Assembly: GCF_000003605.2 (NCBI RefSeq)
Contig: NW_003142305.1
Location: 307,259-360,419 of the forward strand
Origin: Saccoglossus kowalevskii
Lineage: Eukaryota > Hemichordata > Enteropneusta > Harrimaniidae
Reading direction: 5' to 3'
DNA length: 53,161 nt
Shown: one piece after another, positions 22,800 through 36,400 of the stretch
Position numbering within the stretch: the first letter of the stretch is position 1
Layout of the letters: the number at the start of each line of letters is the position of its first letter
Program-made: the position numbers and the translations under genes
The notes under the pieces: generated by a model
What the model saw: the letters and a program-made list of their open reading frames with translations, nothing else
Told to the model about the DNA's origin: nothing
Database searches by the model: none

Positions 22800-24491
22800 C
22801 TATGGAGTAATGAATTCGTAAGTTGCATTGAAACTATAGTCCATTTTCCCTTTGATGCGGATAAACTGCAAGACTACCGAGTTGCTCTCTGACGTCCACA
22901 GCAAATCTGTGTGCTGACCGCAAAGTGTTTGCATAGACGAGTCGCCATTGTCTTTGAATTCCTTGATCTAGAGCACATTAAAAATGAAATTAATAGCAGA
23001 GTATAATGAGTTAAAAATGAGTGGATGTAAGTTTGACTCGTGATAGGATGCGATGTAATCTACTGGTGCCTTATTCTATTTTCTTTGGACTGTACTAAAA
23101 ACCACAATGAGTGTGTCTGCATCTCCGGTGCGATATGTAAATTTTAAAACATTTAGCACACTTTCAAATGTCCATTCAAGGGTAATGGTCCGTTAATACC
23201 GAATTTCGACACATTATATGAGTGATATAAACGAAAAAAATATAGTGTAACTACGTCACTTTCTTAAATAATTCACGTAAAATTCCGAGTCGGCACATTA
23301 ATTACTATTCTAATGTTTAAAGGTTTACACAAACACTTCATATGTAAATATAAGATTATTTTCTATAATAAATTCATTTTTTTCATGAAATATTACAGAC
23401 ATCGAGATAAGATGTTCTTCATTTGTAATTCTTTGTTATGTAATATATTTTATGACGTGCGGTATATAATATACATTATACACAGTATGTAATAATATGT
23501 TGTAATTATACACCTCATATTCCTAGTAGTCAAACACTGAATTGAACATTTCGATATTTGTTGTACTAGTTTTCTTCGCGACAGAAGCAATCATGTAGTA
23601 CAGGGGTAATATATCACAATTGTTATTATTATGAACATGAGTGTGAATCACGAAAAATGATATTTATTTTTAATTTTTAAAATGATAAAGAAAGAATGTC
23701 GAAATTTGTTAAAAAGGCAATTATCCATATTAAATTTCATATTCCATTCAAACCAATGCAATCTGAATAAATTACAATGTTACTTTTTTTTAGCCGACTT
23801 TATTTTCACACACATTGTGTTTTGTTCATACTGGGACAGCATTATCTATACAAATATTGAACATCCAATTTGAAATTTGTTATCTTCAGGTCGACTATTT
23901 AAGAAGCATAACCATAAATAACATAGTGGCAAATAACATACGATTCATAAATTATATATTGATTTTGGTAATTGGGTTTTGGTAATTGGGTTGGTTCAAG
24001 CAAACCAGTAACTTCAATCGTAATATGGCAATTAGAATATGATTGAGATATGTAAAAATACACAAACATGATATGAACATGTGCGATTTTTGAGGTAAAT
24101 TATCCACCCAATCAAGTTATATCTATAGCTTTGAATATGGAAGTATCAATTTGATTTCCAAATTAAATATGTATTTGTTAACAATTGGCTGAGTTAGACT
24201 AGTTACTCTTGTTTATTTCGGTGGTTAGTGACCTTTAACCCTAACCATGATAACTATTGCATGGACAATTGATATTTTGGTATGTATAATAAAGTGTCAA
24301 TTTCACTTAAAATATACTCACGTTCAAACGGGTATTGTCACAAGAACTGTCAGGCATGAGGTCCATCATGTCGAAATGGATTTTAATAATCTGACCAATT
24401 GAAGCAATAAGTTCGTAAATGCACATTAAACTCCTCCTAATTGCATGTGAGGAAATTGTTCCTGAAGAGTCAGTGCTTAGGTAGTTGCAAC
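22800..24491 (-). CDS. Gene 2 exons 28-29: CUB domain 3 and stop
   Basis: Exons 24491-24322 (phase 1-0) and 22967-22800 (phase 0-stop). The four CUB cysteines are present in GCNYL, LMCIYE, SSCDN and QTLCGQ, with CUB-like strands [21 protein letters not shown] and YSFNATYEF. The acidic calcium-site residues of binding CUBs are largely missing (CDNTRL instead of CxxDYV). This is the most diverged of the three. Translation ends ITP-stop. Confidence 0.85.
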
Positions 24492-27400
24492 CTAATAAAT
24501 CAAACAGGGTAATTAAAGTTATTTTAAGTATTTAAAAAATGCAATTAAATAGTTATGTGGTAGAAATGCATATGAATAAATACTATATCTCTGTAAACTC
24601 ACTAATACGATTAAAGTGCTGTTTCAATATTATGATTCCTATGAATATTCTGCCCATGAAACAATACTATTACTTTTCTGAAGACATCGAATAATCTTGT
24701 TTCATTTTTAAAAGTGTTCGTATTATAATTTCCCGAGCCAATGATAATGGAAGTATGAAGAAAGCAGTCCATAAGCAGTTATTTCATTTTGAGAGCAAGT
24801 GAGATTCTTATAACTTAGACACACATACCTACAATGAAAGTACCACTCTAGGAAAGACAAATTCCCTTAACTCACTGAGTGTATATTGTTTACAAATTTT
24901 ACTTAATTTAGGTTCGCTTAAATTTATAATTATAATTGTCCATCCATAATTTCAATTTTGTTATCGTTAATTTTTTGGGGATGCTACCTCACAAATCGCA
25001 TTTTATACATATATTTCAATTGCACAAACACATTTTAGAAATGTGTGAATATCGTGATGCATGTTGTCTTTTATGAAAGTCAATGTTATACCTCCTGTCT
25101 TTTCCCATGGGTTTACTTGTTAGTGTCACTTCCTTTAGTATGATTTCCTTTATATCATAGTGGTAGCTATAGCAACCATAATTGGATGTACGTATGTAAT
25201 GCACATCTCACTCACCTCGGATGCGTCTTGTTCTAGTTTTGAAGCGTCCATGGTAACCATTCCCGCTGATTCCGGCATTGCTATGGAAATGCAAAGCGAC
25301 TCTGCTTCCATATGCCCTATATACTATGACAGGACCTTGTCCACAGAATCGTCTAATTTTATCAGTATACAAGTCGTGCATCTGTGAATCAAATTTATAA
25401 TATTGTGTATATGGTTATACAAACAATATTTACATTTGGCAAATATAAATTGGTTCTTGGACACAATTATAAATTGAAACTGACATATATGGGTATAAAT
25501 AAAATATATAAATATATATTATATTCATAACCAACATAATTTCAGATTCATTATAACATTAGTATTATGAAAGCAATAATAATAATTGTTATTAAATTGA
25601 TTTATTAATCTATGAATAAATGCAAAAAGGGACAACCAGTGTCTATGTTGTATTATACTTGTTACCTCTACGTAATCGTCAACACAGTCATTCGATTCTT
25701 GCAAATCGAAATCTTTGAGTGTTAATATTATTTGTCTGCCAGCAGAAGCGTGGATTTCGAATTCACAGTCTAAGTTGTTGGGGTATTGGTCTGGATAGTT
25801 TGGGCTTTGTACATTCCCACGCAGTCCTGATAATATGTGGTTGGTTACACCACAGCCTGTGACACGAATGAAACAAATATAATGTTATTCCAAACAGGGA
25901 TAGGAATTATATATCTTTTGTAAAACACATTAATTGAAAAGAATTATAGTATTTTTTATCTGCCACCAGCAGTGCTCTTATAATAATATAGTGATTAAAT
26001 CATAGTGGATGCCATACATGATAAACAGCCAAATAAGGACTTATAACTCAAATATACTCATAATTCATTCTATTTACTTTTTGGAGTAAAGCATGTATTG
26101 ATTGCAAAGAGAATCAAAATGACGTAATTGCAGAAAACAGTGGCACGTTTCATTTAAACGACCTTATTTGCTCACCTTCTGAATCAAGAGTGTCATATGC
26201 GATACGGAACCCTGTCTTCTTCGCCCTATCGTCACTCATAAAAACTACTTTGACTTGGTTACTCGAAGACAACCATGTAAAAGGATTTAGTACACCACAA
26301 TATGTGTCCGTTTTTCCAGAAATCACGTCAGTCACCTAAAGGGGAGACACGTGTCTAGCGTAAATAACATTCTTTGATAAATCGGTGGTATTTTGTCCTT
26401 TGAATGTACATTCAGTTAGGAATTTGCATTGTTGTAGATTTATTGTTGATTGAAATTCTCATTGCGGATAGAGTCTGACAAGAAAGTATTAAGGGCGATT
26501 GTACCCGGATGAATGTTGGCCCACAACAGACTTAGCCATGTGGGATATGGATATAGAGTTGCTTCATAAAACGTTGTCTAATACTTAGTAAATGTAATTG
26601 AGTGCTGTGAATAGCATGACCTGAATAAAGTGTCTATTGAATTTCTAGAGCAGTTCGGCATGCTTCCTTCTATTCTCCAGAATAAGAACCTAGAAATCTG
26701 TTGACTGCAACGTACACGCAGATTACATGCAACGTACATATTGTTTCGTCCTCGTTTGTAATATCGAGAAAAGACAACATTTCCGGATCCCATACCTTGA
26801 CGTAGTCATGGTTACATGTGGTTTGAAGCTCTACGTTGAAATCAGTAAACGACAATTTAATGATTTTCGCTGTGTCCACAGTAATCATCGTGACACAGTG
26901 TGCATTGTTTGGGTACTGGTCAGGATAGTTGGGCGAGATTACGACGCCATAATTCGAGGTCATTGTCTTGTTACAGTCTGTAAAAAAGTGAATGTGTTAA
27001 TATATAGAAATAGCTGGGTAACACAATTTATGTCCACTATTTTTTCTTCAACCCCAAAAAAGAAAAGGCTCATTTAAGAATGGAAGAATAGGTTATACGA
27101 AGAAGTATAAATAAGTGTACGTCGTGGGAGTTTGGCTTTTTTATTATTATTAACAAGTATTCATCGTGACATTAGAAGTTGATAGATCGATTTGTGTTGA
27201 CAGCCGTCTACTGAGTGACGTGATTATATGTATAAATGAAAGCATCTGTCATGTTGCCAATCAGCACCAAGAGCGACTCACTGTTGCGTGTCAATTAGTA
27301 AGATATGTCTACATTAAATGCAATGTGAAAATAATAGTGACAGATTGATAATTCATTGACAATCATTATTCTTGTTGGGGTTCAGTATCGGAAGTCATAT

Positions 27401-30400
27401 TTGACGTATTGAACTTATGCTTGTTTTGTTACTAGACGTCATTGTAAGTGATCTATATAACATCGTTTCTTTTTTTTGTAAAATAGTGAAAGTGATAATT
27501 TAGATTACTTTGAGAATAAATGATATTGAAACAATATGATTCATTTGTTTTCCTCCGTGATATGAGACAAAGCTAAGGCTGCTATAATAATTTCATGGCT
27601 ATACGTGGGTATATTGAGTCGTTATATATGTTGTATTTGATGACGGGGTTTAGTCCCCCACTTTATTTATGACATAGTTGCTTATTCCACGAATTATTAT
27701 ACTAGTGTAGTTATAGTATATAAATATAATATTTCCACTGTTGATAAAACCTGCCCCTAGTAGTGTTAGTACTTTTCCTATAGTGAATAATCAAGTGTTT
27801 ATGGACGTATTAGTTGCTATATACATGTATACACACCTACGGGCGGCGGAGGACATGTGTCCATCACACAGCTCTCGCCTTCAAGTGGCTTCGTTGATTG
27901 GTCACACTGGATGTCCGATACAATCGCATTATCAACAGTTTGACAAGTCACTTCTCTGGTCTTAGTGCCAAGTCCACACGTGGTAGAACACTAAAGCAAA
28001 TGATGGTTTGTGAACATTTATCAAAAATCGAATGAGAATATATAATTATACAAAAGAGTAGTTTTTAACAAACAAAAAAACATGCTACCTTTGAAAAGGT
28101 TCCAGTCACCCAAAGTGGCGGACAATCATTGTCATTGCAACCCTCCGAGTCTGTCGGCTTATTTCCGTCACAGTTGTCAACGGTGACGACCTCGAATACT
28201 TGAGGTTCGTTCTCGATAACACACGTAATAACACGCGACCTCGTTCCACCGCCACAAGTCACGTCGCAGTACGACCAATCACCGACTGTCCACCTAATGG
28301 CGAAAGTTTGTGTCAGATATCAGTATACTATAAATGTAAAATGAGAACATAAACATATGCAATGTTCACACAGAAAATTATACATCACCCTCCAAATGAA
28401 GATCAGAGTAATTCGAGCTATTGAATAACACAGAACGTAGATTTAAATAAACATTTCCAATAAGTCGCGCCCTCCAGCGGTGAAGTAGACCTTGTCTGGT
28501 TATATAGTTGTAGTCGCCATTTAAAATACAGCAATCTGGAAATATTACTTGTTAATGACAGACATTCTCAAATCAAAATAATAGAAAAGTTGTTTCAGCC
28601 ACTCACGCCAGAGAAGCGTTCGTCACAAGAGGGCGCGACTTGTTGGATCGATGTAAAATACAGATGGTATACAGTACTTACGATGCTGGACAGTTGTGCA
28701 CATTACAAGTGACAGGTTGGGAATTATCCGGTTTACTGTTTTCGTCACAAAATGCGAAATCGACCTCTGTGTCATCGTCATCACGAGTACATCGCAAAAT
28801 GTATTGTTTATATCCTATACAGAACAGATAGACATAAGTAAGTTCTAGCATTTAGAAAGGGAATTGAGATAATAATATTTAGGTAGTCTGAATAGTATAC
28901 CCCGAATGTTTTTCAAAGGATATTTTGGTATACATATTTAATTATATCAACATAAGATATTTAAAGAATGACTTAACAGCATCTACTTCATTGACGCACA
29001 GTAGCCTTACCTGTTCCACATGATTTACTGCAAACACCAAGCGCAACGTCCCAACTGAAGGTGACTGTATTGACCTCATTCTGGTCATTCAATGGAACGT
29101 AATACTCATAGCTGACATCCGGGGCAACACCGGCGTATTGCTCATCACTAAATCGTCGATAAACCTACAAACAATGGACGCAAGCAAGAGTTAGTAGGTA
29201 TTTCAAATCAATAAATGATATTATAATTGAATGGTTTAATAAATAAACATGTTACTAAAATGTTACACCGGAGTGTAATATACGCATAAGTTATTATTAT
29301 CTTTTTATTCAGTATTTTGATGATTGTTTTACCATAACTTCAGAAGTTAGCATATTCAGTTAAGAGTTTTGATGCGATTGCTTTTAAACTGTGAAATTAA
29401 ATATGTCTCCTAACCTGCATATTAATATCAACATTCGTGGGACCTGCAATAGTCAATGTTTCCAACGTAGAGGAGCTCTCCAAGTGAAACGCTGTCGTAC
29501 CATAGTTGTATATGCCACTTGATGCCAGTCGTCCATTTCCACTGAATACGTAAGTACCTTCGATCTTTGCGGCTATAAACATCAAATATGTTTTGAATTT
29601 TATTAAATATTATAATAAATTTTATTGTGGTAGATATAGTATAGTATGTCAATGGCAATCGAATACACGAAGTTATCCAAATATGCTACATAATTTCACA
29701 TGATTGTAAATACGCACAATGTAACGAAAATTATATCATTTTCATATAATATTTGACATATGAGCTACACAACAATATTTTTATATTGTAATACGTAATT
29801 AAGTATTACTCAACTCACCGATATGACAGTATCGGTTAGTATCCATAACTGTAATCGATGTGGCACCAGCTGGTATTGTAACAAACGTTACATATACTGA
29901 AAATACATGTACATATATGTCATTCATAGTGTATGTATTGTTTTAGTTCTAGATATATGACGTAATGCTCTACTTATATAATGCAAGAAGAATTGCGTCT
30001 TAATTAGTTAGTCAATAATACCATTTAGAAACACACATTCCATTACGTCCAATGCCGGAACGTCGAACGATTCCTATCCTTAAAACGTCTGAAAAATCGT
30101 CATAATATAAAGTACAACTTCCTTCTCTTCAAACGAAAGGTTTCCGTTTTTAATATACAGTACCTGCTTTTTGCCCGTCTCTGTATTCACCCGACTCGAC
30201 TTTGCATGACGTCCCATTTCCGTCACAGACGCCGCACCGATCAAAGATTCCTTCTGAATCCAGTATACCATTGCATCCAAATGTCTAAATTAGTTAAAGA
30301 ATTGACCATTAGAAACTCGTAGGGGTGACAAGGATTCAAAACAAATTGCACAGAAAACAATTATAGGAAAAAGTCATGCAGGGATTAATATCAAGCACGT

Positions 30401-33400
30401 CTAAATCTTAGGGGGGGGGGTATTTGACACAGTAGAAAAAATACAGCAAATTAATCATGGAAACAAAAACATTGCACAAAATAAAGTGAAGGACAAAACT
30501 ATTTTGCACAGTTTCCCCTCCATCAACCCTCCAAGCGTTATCTCAGTAGTGGCAAACAAAACAAGTATGGACAGGGGCATGTATAAATCAAGTATATCTG
30601 TCAACAGCAGAATGTATGAACAATTATTATAATGCATGCATTCGAAACTAATTGTTTCAACAAGTAGTTTGTAAGCTGATAAAGCTCTCCTGTACTACTG
30701 TGTTGGCGAGCAGTACAGTAGAAAAGTACAGAGAAAATATTACGTATATTACAATCAAAGGAAACTGTGTAGAGCTTTCGTTTAAATACGGAACATACAC
30801 AATTATTGGTGTTTTATAAAAACAAATATCTCAAAAATCCGCTCAGAAGTTTTTATGAGATATTGCTTACGCAGGATAATGAGTATTGCTTATACAAGGC
30901 GAGATGAAAAATAGTATGCAAATTTACTTCTTAATATGCACGCGCATTATCAATATTTCTCTTAGGTGCTTCGTACGCACAAGGGAACTAATATTGTACA
31001 CATTTGATTGCATTTTACCTGAAGAAACCCAATAGCATTTCGTACCGAATGTTAATCACAAACATTGAATAATCTCACTGAGTTGTTATATATGTACATA
31101 CCACACACTCTCCACTCAGGCACAACTTGTTCTGCATTGAGTTGCCATATGAACAGCGTGTTCCGTCAATAAATTGCCCGAAATTCATATAGAAAGCAGA
31201 AGAGGCAAGGCAGCTATGACGACAAAAGTCTCCGGTCTCTAAAACAATTGCAATATGATATATACTTAAAAGTTTAGACAGTGGGACAGTGGAAAAACGT
31301 GGTGAAAATTGATCTGTGGTTCACACATGCTCTATAAGTTACTAAGCATACCACAATAACAATCACCAGGAAGATTAGCTGTAAGCGAATATAAGACAAG
31401 GCAATGTTCGTCTACGGGGTTGCCCTTGCGTCAATTTTCCTATTATGCTTTTTTTTTTAACTCTTTCGACTATTGAAAACACCGTTTTTTTAGACTTTTA
31501 GTCACGCGAACGCCCTGTGAATTGCACAGGGCGTTCGTAACGCTGTAATAAGCTAGACTATTGCGTCCCGGTTTTTATTCACATGCCTTTGTATTCCATC
31601 TACGAATAATTATAACCACAGAAACGGTTTCGGTAACAAACTATATAGGCCGTTGTATACATATGATTTATTAGTAACTTTCATAGAATGTCTTTATGGT
31701 GTTCGAATTATCCTGCAATCACTCACAACTTGTCAATTGTGTCATGAAAAAGTTCGACTACCAATCCCTATTTTATCCATGGTTCCCAGGAGTCATTGGC
31801 AGACCATCTGGAGCGATGTATGGGTTGGAATATGTACTGATCTCAAAGTATACAGTTAAGATAATGGTTTTGTTTTCTCACTATCAACCCTCAGCGGTTC
31901 AGATAGTGTAACACAGCTGGTCTGAACATATCTAGTTTATATTTACCTATTGCAGGATAATACGATTCCCAATTGTACAGGTTCCCATATATCGGAACAC
32001 TGTCATATTCCGAACATTGTTCGGAAGCAAACTGGCTTTGTGGAGTGGAGCATTCCTGAAATGAAAATAAGTATATTGTCAGAGTAGGTGGTTTCGTAGA
32101 ACGTTACGAGAAAAGTAAATAAAAATCAAGAAGAGCAGAATGGGAGTGGATGAGGAAGTACTAACCTGCATATTGCACATTTGATACATAACATCAATAC
32201 CTTGGCAAGGCAAGCCGCCGTAAGCTGGTCTAAAAAGTAAATAGAACATTGTTATGGAAAGATTCAGCATTTGACATATATCCAACCGTTGATTTGTTAC
32301 TAATATTGTAACCCAGTCTAGCTCATTCAGTTGTTATTATAACTCAGTTTCACTCATTCAGTTGTCATTGTAACTCAGTTTCACTCATTCAGTTGTCAAT
32401 GTAATTCCGTCTCACTATGCTGTCATTGTAACTCAGTCTAACTCATTCAGTTGTCATTGTAACTCAGTCTCACTCATTCAGTTGTCATTGTAACTCAGTC
32501 TCACTAATTCAGTTGTCATTGAAACTCAGTCTCAGTCATTCAGTTGTCATGTAACTCAGTCTCACTCATTCAGTTGGCATTGTAACTCAGTCTCACTCAT
32601 ATAGTTGTTCTTGTATCTTAGTAGTCTCACTTATTATGTTGTCATTGTACCTCAGACTAACTCATTCAGTTGTCATTGCAACTTAGTCTCACTCATTCAG
32701 TTGTTTCACCGAAACCTGTGTCATTGTAACTTAGTCCCACCAAACCACGTGTCACTGAAACTTACACAGGGTTGTCGCAGTATCTTCTTCTAGACTGAAC
32801 ACCGCCACCACAGGTCCTCGAACATTCAGAGAACGCCTCCTCCCAATCCGAAAATCCACCATCAACGGCATCGGGGCCATCGTCTCCGTATTCAACACAC
32901 GTGGCGTGCATACACCACTATGGTGGTAGAATAAATGAAATTAGGAAACAACTGATTTATTATTTTCAAATAAATGTGTACAGGATTACATTCTGAAGAA
33001 AACATAAACTTATCTATATTTATATAGTTACGTTTTAGAAAGTATGTTGTATACGTATGTTGTAACAAATGCAACCCCACAAAATATAGCTTTATGTTGC
33101 TTATTTTGATCTAACCAGGAGAAACGATGTAGTGAAGTTGTGTTTGTTGTATTTGTACTTGCCATTCCATCTCCACAGTGCGTTCCGTCCATTTTAGGGG
33201 TGGATTTGGAGATGCAGGAGACGCTTCCCTCACTAAGGCGGCACCAGACAGAGTCACAATCACTCTATAAATTGGCAATACAGGCGATTTATAAGTTACA
33301 TAGCAAAATACTAAAAAAAACGAATTATGAATTGAAATACAATAATTTGCTAATCTATTGCACGAATAGAGATATTACCCAACAGCCTAATTCAAAAAGA

Positions 33401-36400
33401 TCAGTCGGCAAACTTGAAATCTAGTGATCTAGGGGAGATAATATCTAAATGGTCATTTGAAATATCAGATAGTATACTAATTGATAATAACAGTTCAACT
33501 TGCTTACCTGTTTTTGAATACAGGAAGATGCACCACTACCGTACATCAACTGGCATTGTTGATCAGCATTATATAGTTGACCCGGATACATATCTGATTG
33601 GAAATTGATCACATTGCCTTCAAAGGGATTGTCATCTAGACATGACGCTCCACTGAATAATATAAAATATTAAGAACTAAATTTCTACACTTAAAGGTTT
33701 AAAGTACTCTGATTTTCAATATGCAGAATATGAACGTGTCTGAACATGATCGAATTACTAAACTCGGAGTGTGTTCAATATATGGATCCCAAGCATTTGT
33801 TTACTTAAAAGCACGAAATTAATGCTTTATCTCTTTGAATATATATTATCGTGTTTGATTTGTTGATGACGAACAAACATAATATTATGGGGTATTTAAT
33901 GATGTTAACTGGAAATGTTTGACATAATAAAAGCAAAATACAATCGTTTATTGAAAGGTTCATACGTATATAGTGATTGTAAGTACTGTACGATAGTGAT
34001 AAAATCAACGTACCGTAGAAAATAATCGAAGTAGATAGCGCTACATGCAGACCATGCGAATATGCCATTTCCTGATGCCAACTGACTTGCCATAATGTTT
34101 TGGTTATTGGGACATTCATTGCTATGGCCATCGTGCGACATACCCAGGCTGCAGTGTTGGATTGACGGAAAGTTTATAAAATAATGTGATTGAAACAATA
34201 ATTAACAACAAATCTGTTTTTCTATATTCGATTGTTTTGAAAATATACCGACGTGTTTGTTTTCGCATATGTTGTAGCCAAGAAAGACGCCCTCATCTAT
34301 TTGTCTGATCCATAAATACGAAATACAAAATGGACACAGATGCAAAAACAAATAAAACTTACTTATGTCCAATTTCGTGGGTTATGGTGAATGCAGTGCC
34401 TAACCCTGTGTCTTCGTTGATATTACATTGTAAAAATGGTTCACAGCACCCACTCACAGCAGCCAGACCAAGTAAATTACTACCGGTTTCTGATTCAAAA
34501 TCAGTTGTAAGGTCATGTCTAAAAGGGATATGAATATTACTAAGACGAGCAATAAGACATCTGTAGTTCGAGCCTCGACGTAAGTAAAGGCCGTCATTAC
34601 AAAATATGAATACGTTACCATGACAAAACATTAAAACTAATTTCTACTACAAATAGCCTACAAACTTACGTCCTATATAAATTCAAGGTGAAAAATTGTC
34701 ATTGCGTTTCTAGAGTCGAATGTTATTGTTGAAAAAAAATCACACTCCTTATCTATCCACGCAGCTTAAGGACCTGGGAATTTGTTTTTCTTACACGCTG
34801 CACACTGACTTCGTGCTCTGATAAATTTTAAATTTTGCGAAATTTATTTGACTAATTACACCTTATTCGGTTGAGTAACATGCATGTGACTACCATATGG
34901 TATATTTCACTGCCACGCCATCAAATACCTGTAAAGTCCAGTTATTGGATACATCTATATTCAACATGAACGCATCAGTGTCTTTCTTAATTTAAAGTTG
35001 GGTTAACCTCGAGAACATGTTGTGCAATCGCAGTACTATGTACTTAATGTGTAAAACGCGAAAATGAATATTAACCTGGTTAGAAGAACGGCGTCATCAA
35101 AATGCTGAGGATCGTTATCGTCCCCAGTGTTCATGGATTGTTGCCAAGTACAGAAAGAATTGAGAGTCATTCCAGCATCTTCGCTTACATCTAACTGGGT
35201 CTGTACAGATAAGAGCAAAAAGTATAATACAATGGGCTACTTTCAGTAAGGGCTATTCACAGTCGGTGCAACTTATTAAAGAAGCAATTTGAAAATGTAA
35301 TATCGTTGTTTGATATGAATAAATACATTGGACTAAGATATAACATCACCTGAAAACTCTTCTATCACGTATCTGAGGTTTCGTTCGATGAAACGTTGGT
35401 ATGTACAGTAACAATCAATGTACATGTGTATTTGAGTTTTGTATCTAACAAACACTGATGTGTGTCTTGCAAACGCAGTGTATTTATTGATGATAAATCT
35501 TAATGCGATTTGGTCTACAGTACGGAATGTCGAACTACAATATTAGAGCATACATCTATATAGTAGCTGCTGACAAACATAGAAATAAATAACATCGAAT
35601 AGTTATCTCAATATTATGTATTTTTATTAGCATTTTCATAACGCATTTATTAATTCATAAACTCAGAATAGAAAATAGTTCTAAGCAATTAAATTAAACA
35701 ATCAATGATGTGCATCAACTACGATACATATATAACGAGCTTACCTCAGAAGTCTCAAGAATTATCAATCTTGTCAGGTGGACGGGTAACTCTGTACCAA
35801 GAGAGCTATCTAAGAACAGACCAGCCACCTAAATCAATTAGAAGTGTGTTACCTTTAGCGTTCTCACTGCACGATAATCTCCATGCCAATGTGACTAATG
35901 TCCTAATATTGTTATCTATATCGTATCTAACATGATTCAAAACAATTTTTCAGTAAATATATTCGTTATATCCTCACGTGTCTATAACAATTGTTTCAGT
36001 CACATGACATTTACAATTTTATTAGGAGAACGGTACATAGTTTGCACTTACAATGTTCATTAAAGTCAATACGTATTGTTCTAATGCACTCCCATGGAAA
36101 GAGTACATTTCACTGTCTGCAACGACCAACAACTCCAAATGTTTTGGTGAATTACGAGAAACCTGTCTACGTTGGATGTCCATTACTATATTCTTCTCTG
36201 AGTAACAAAAACAATCAATAAGCGTTACATCTAATAGTTGTATATATCCCAAAGCTCCACAGCTATCCAGCGTCTCATTCGTACTGCATAGTATTATGAT
36301 TCAATAATATGTTTACTATGATGATATGATGTAAATCCAATACCGAAAATCACTATACAACAGGTAGTATGTAATTATGTAATAAAAATATTAGTTGCTT

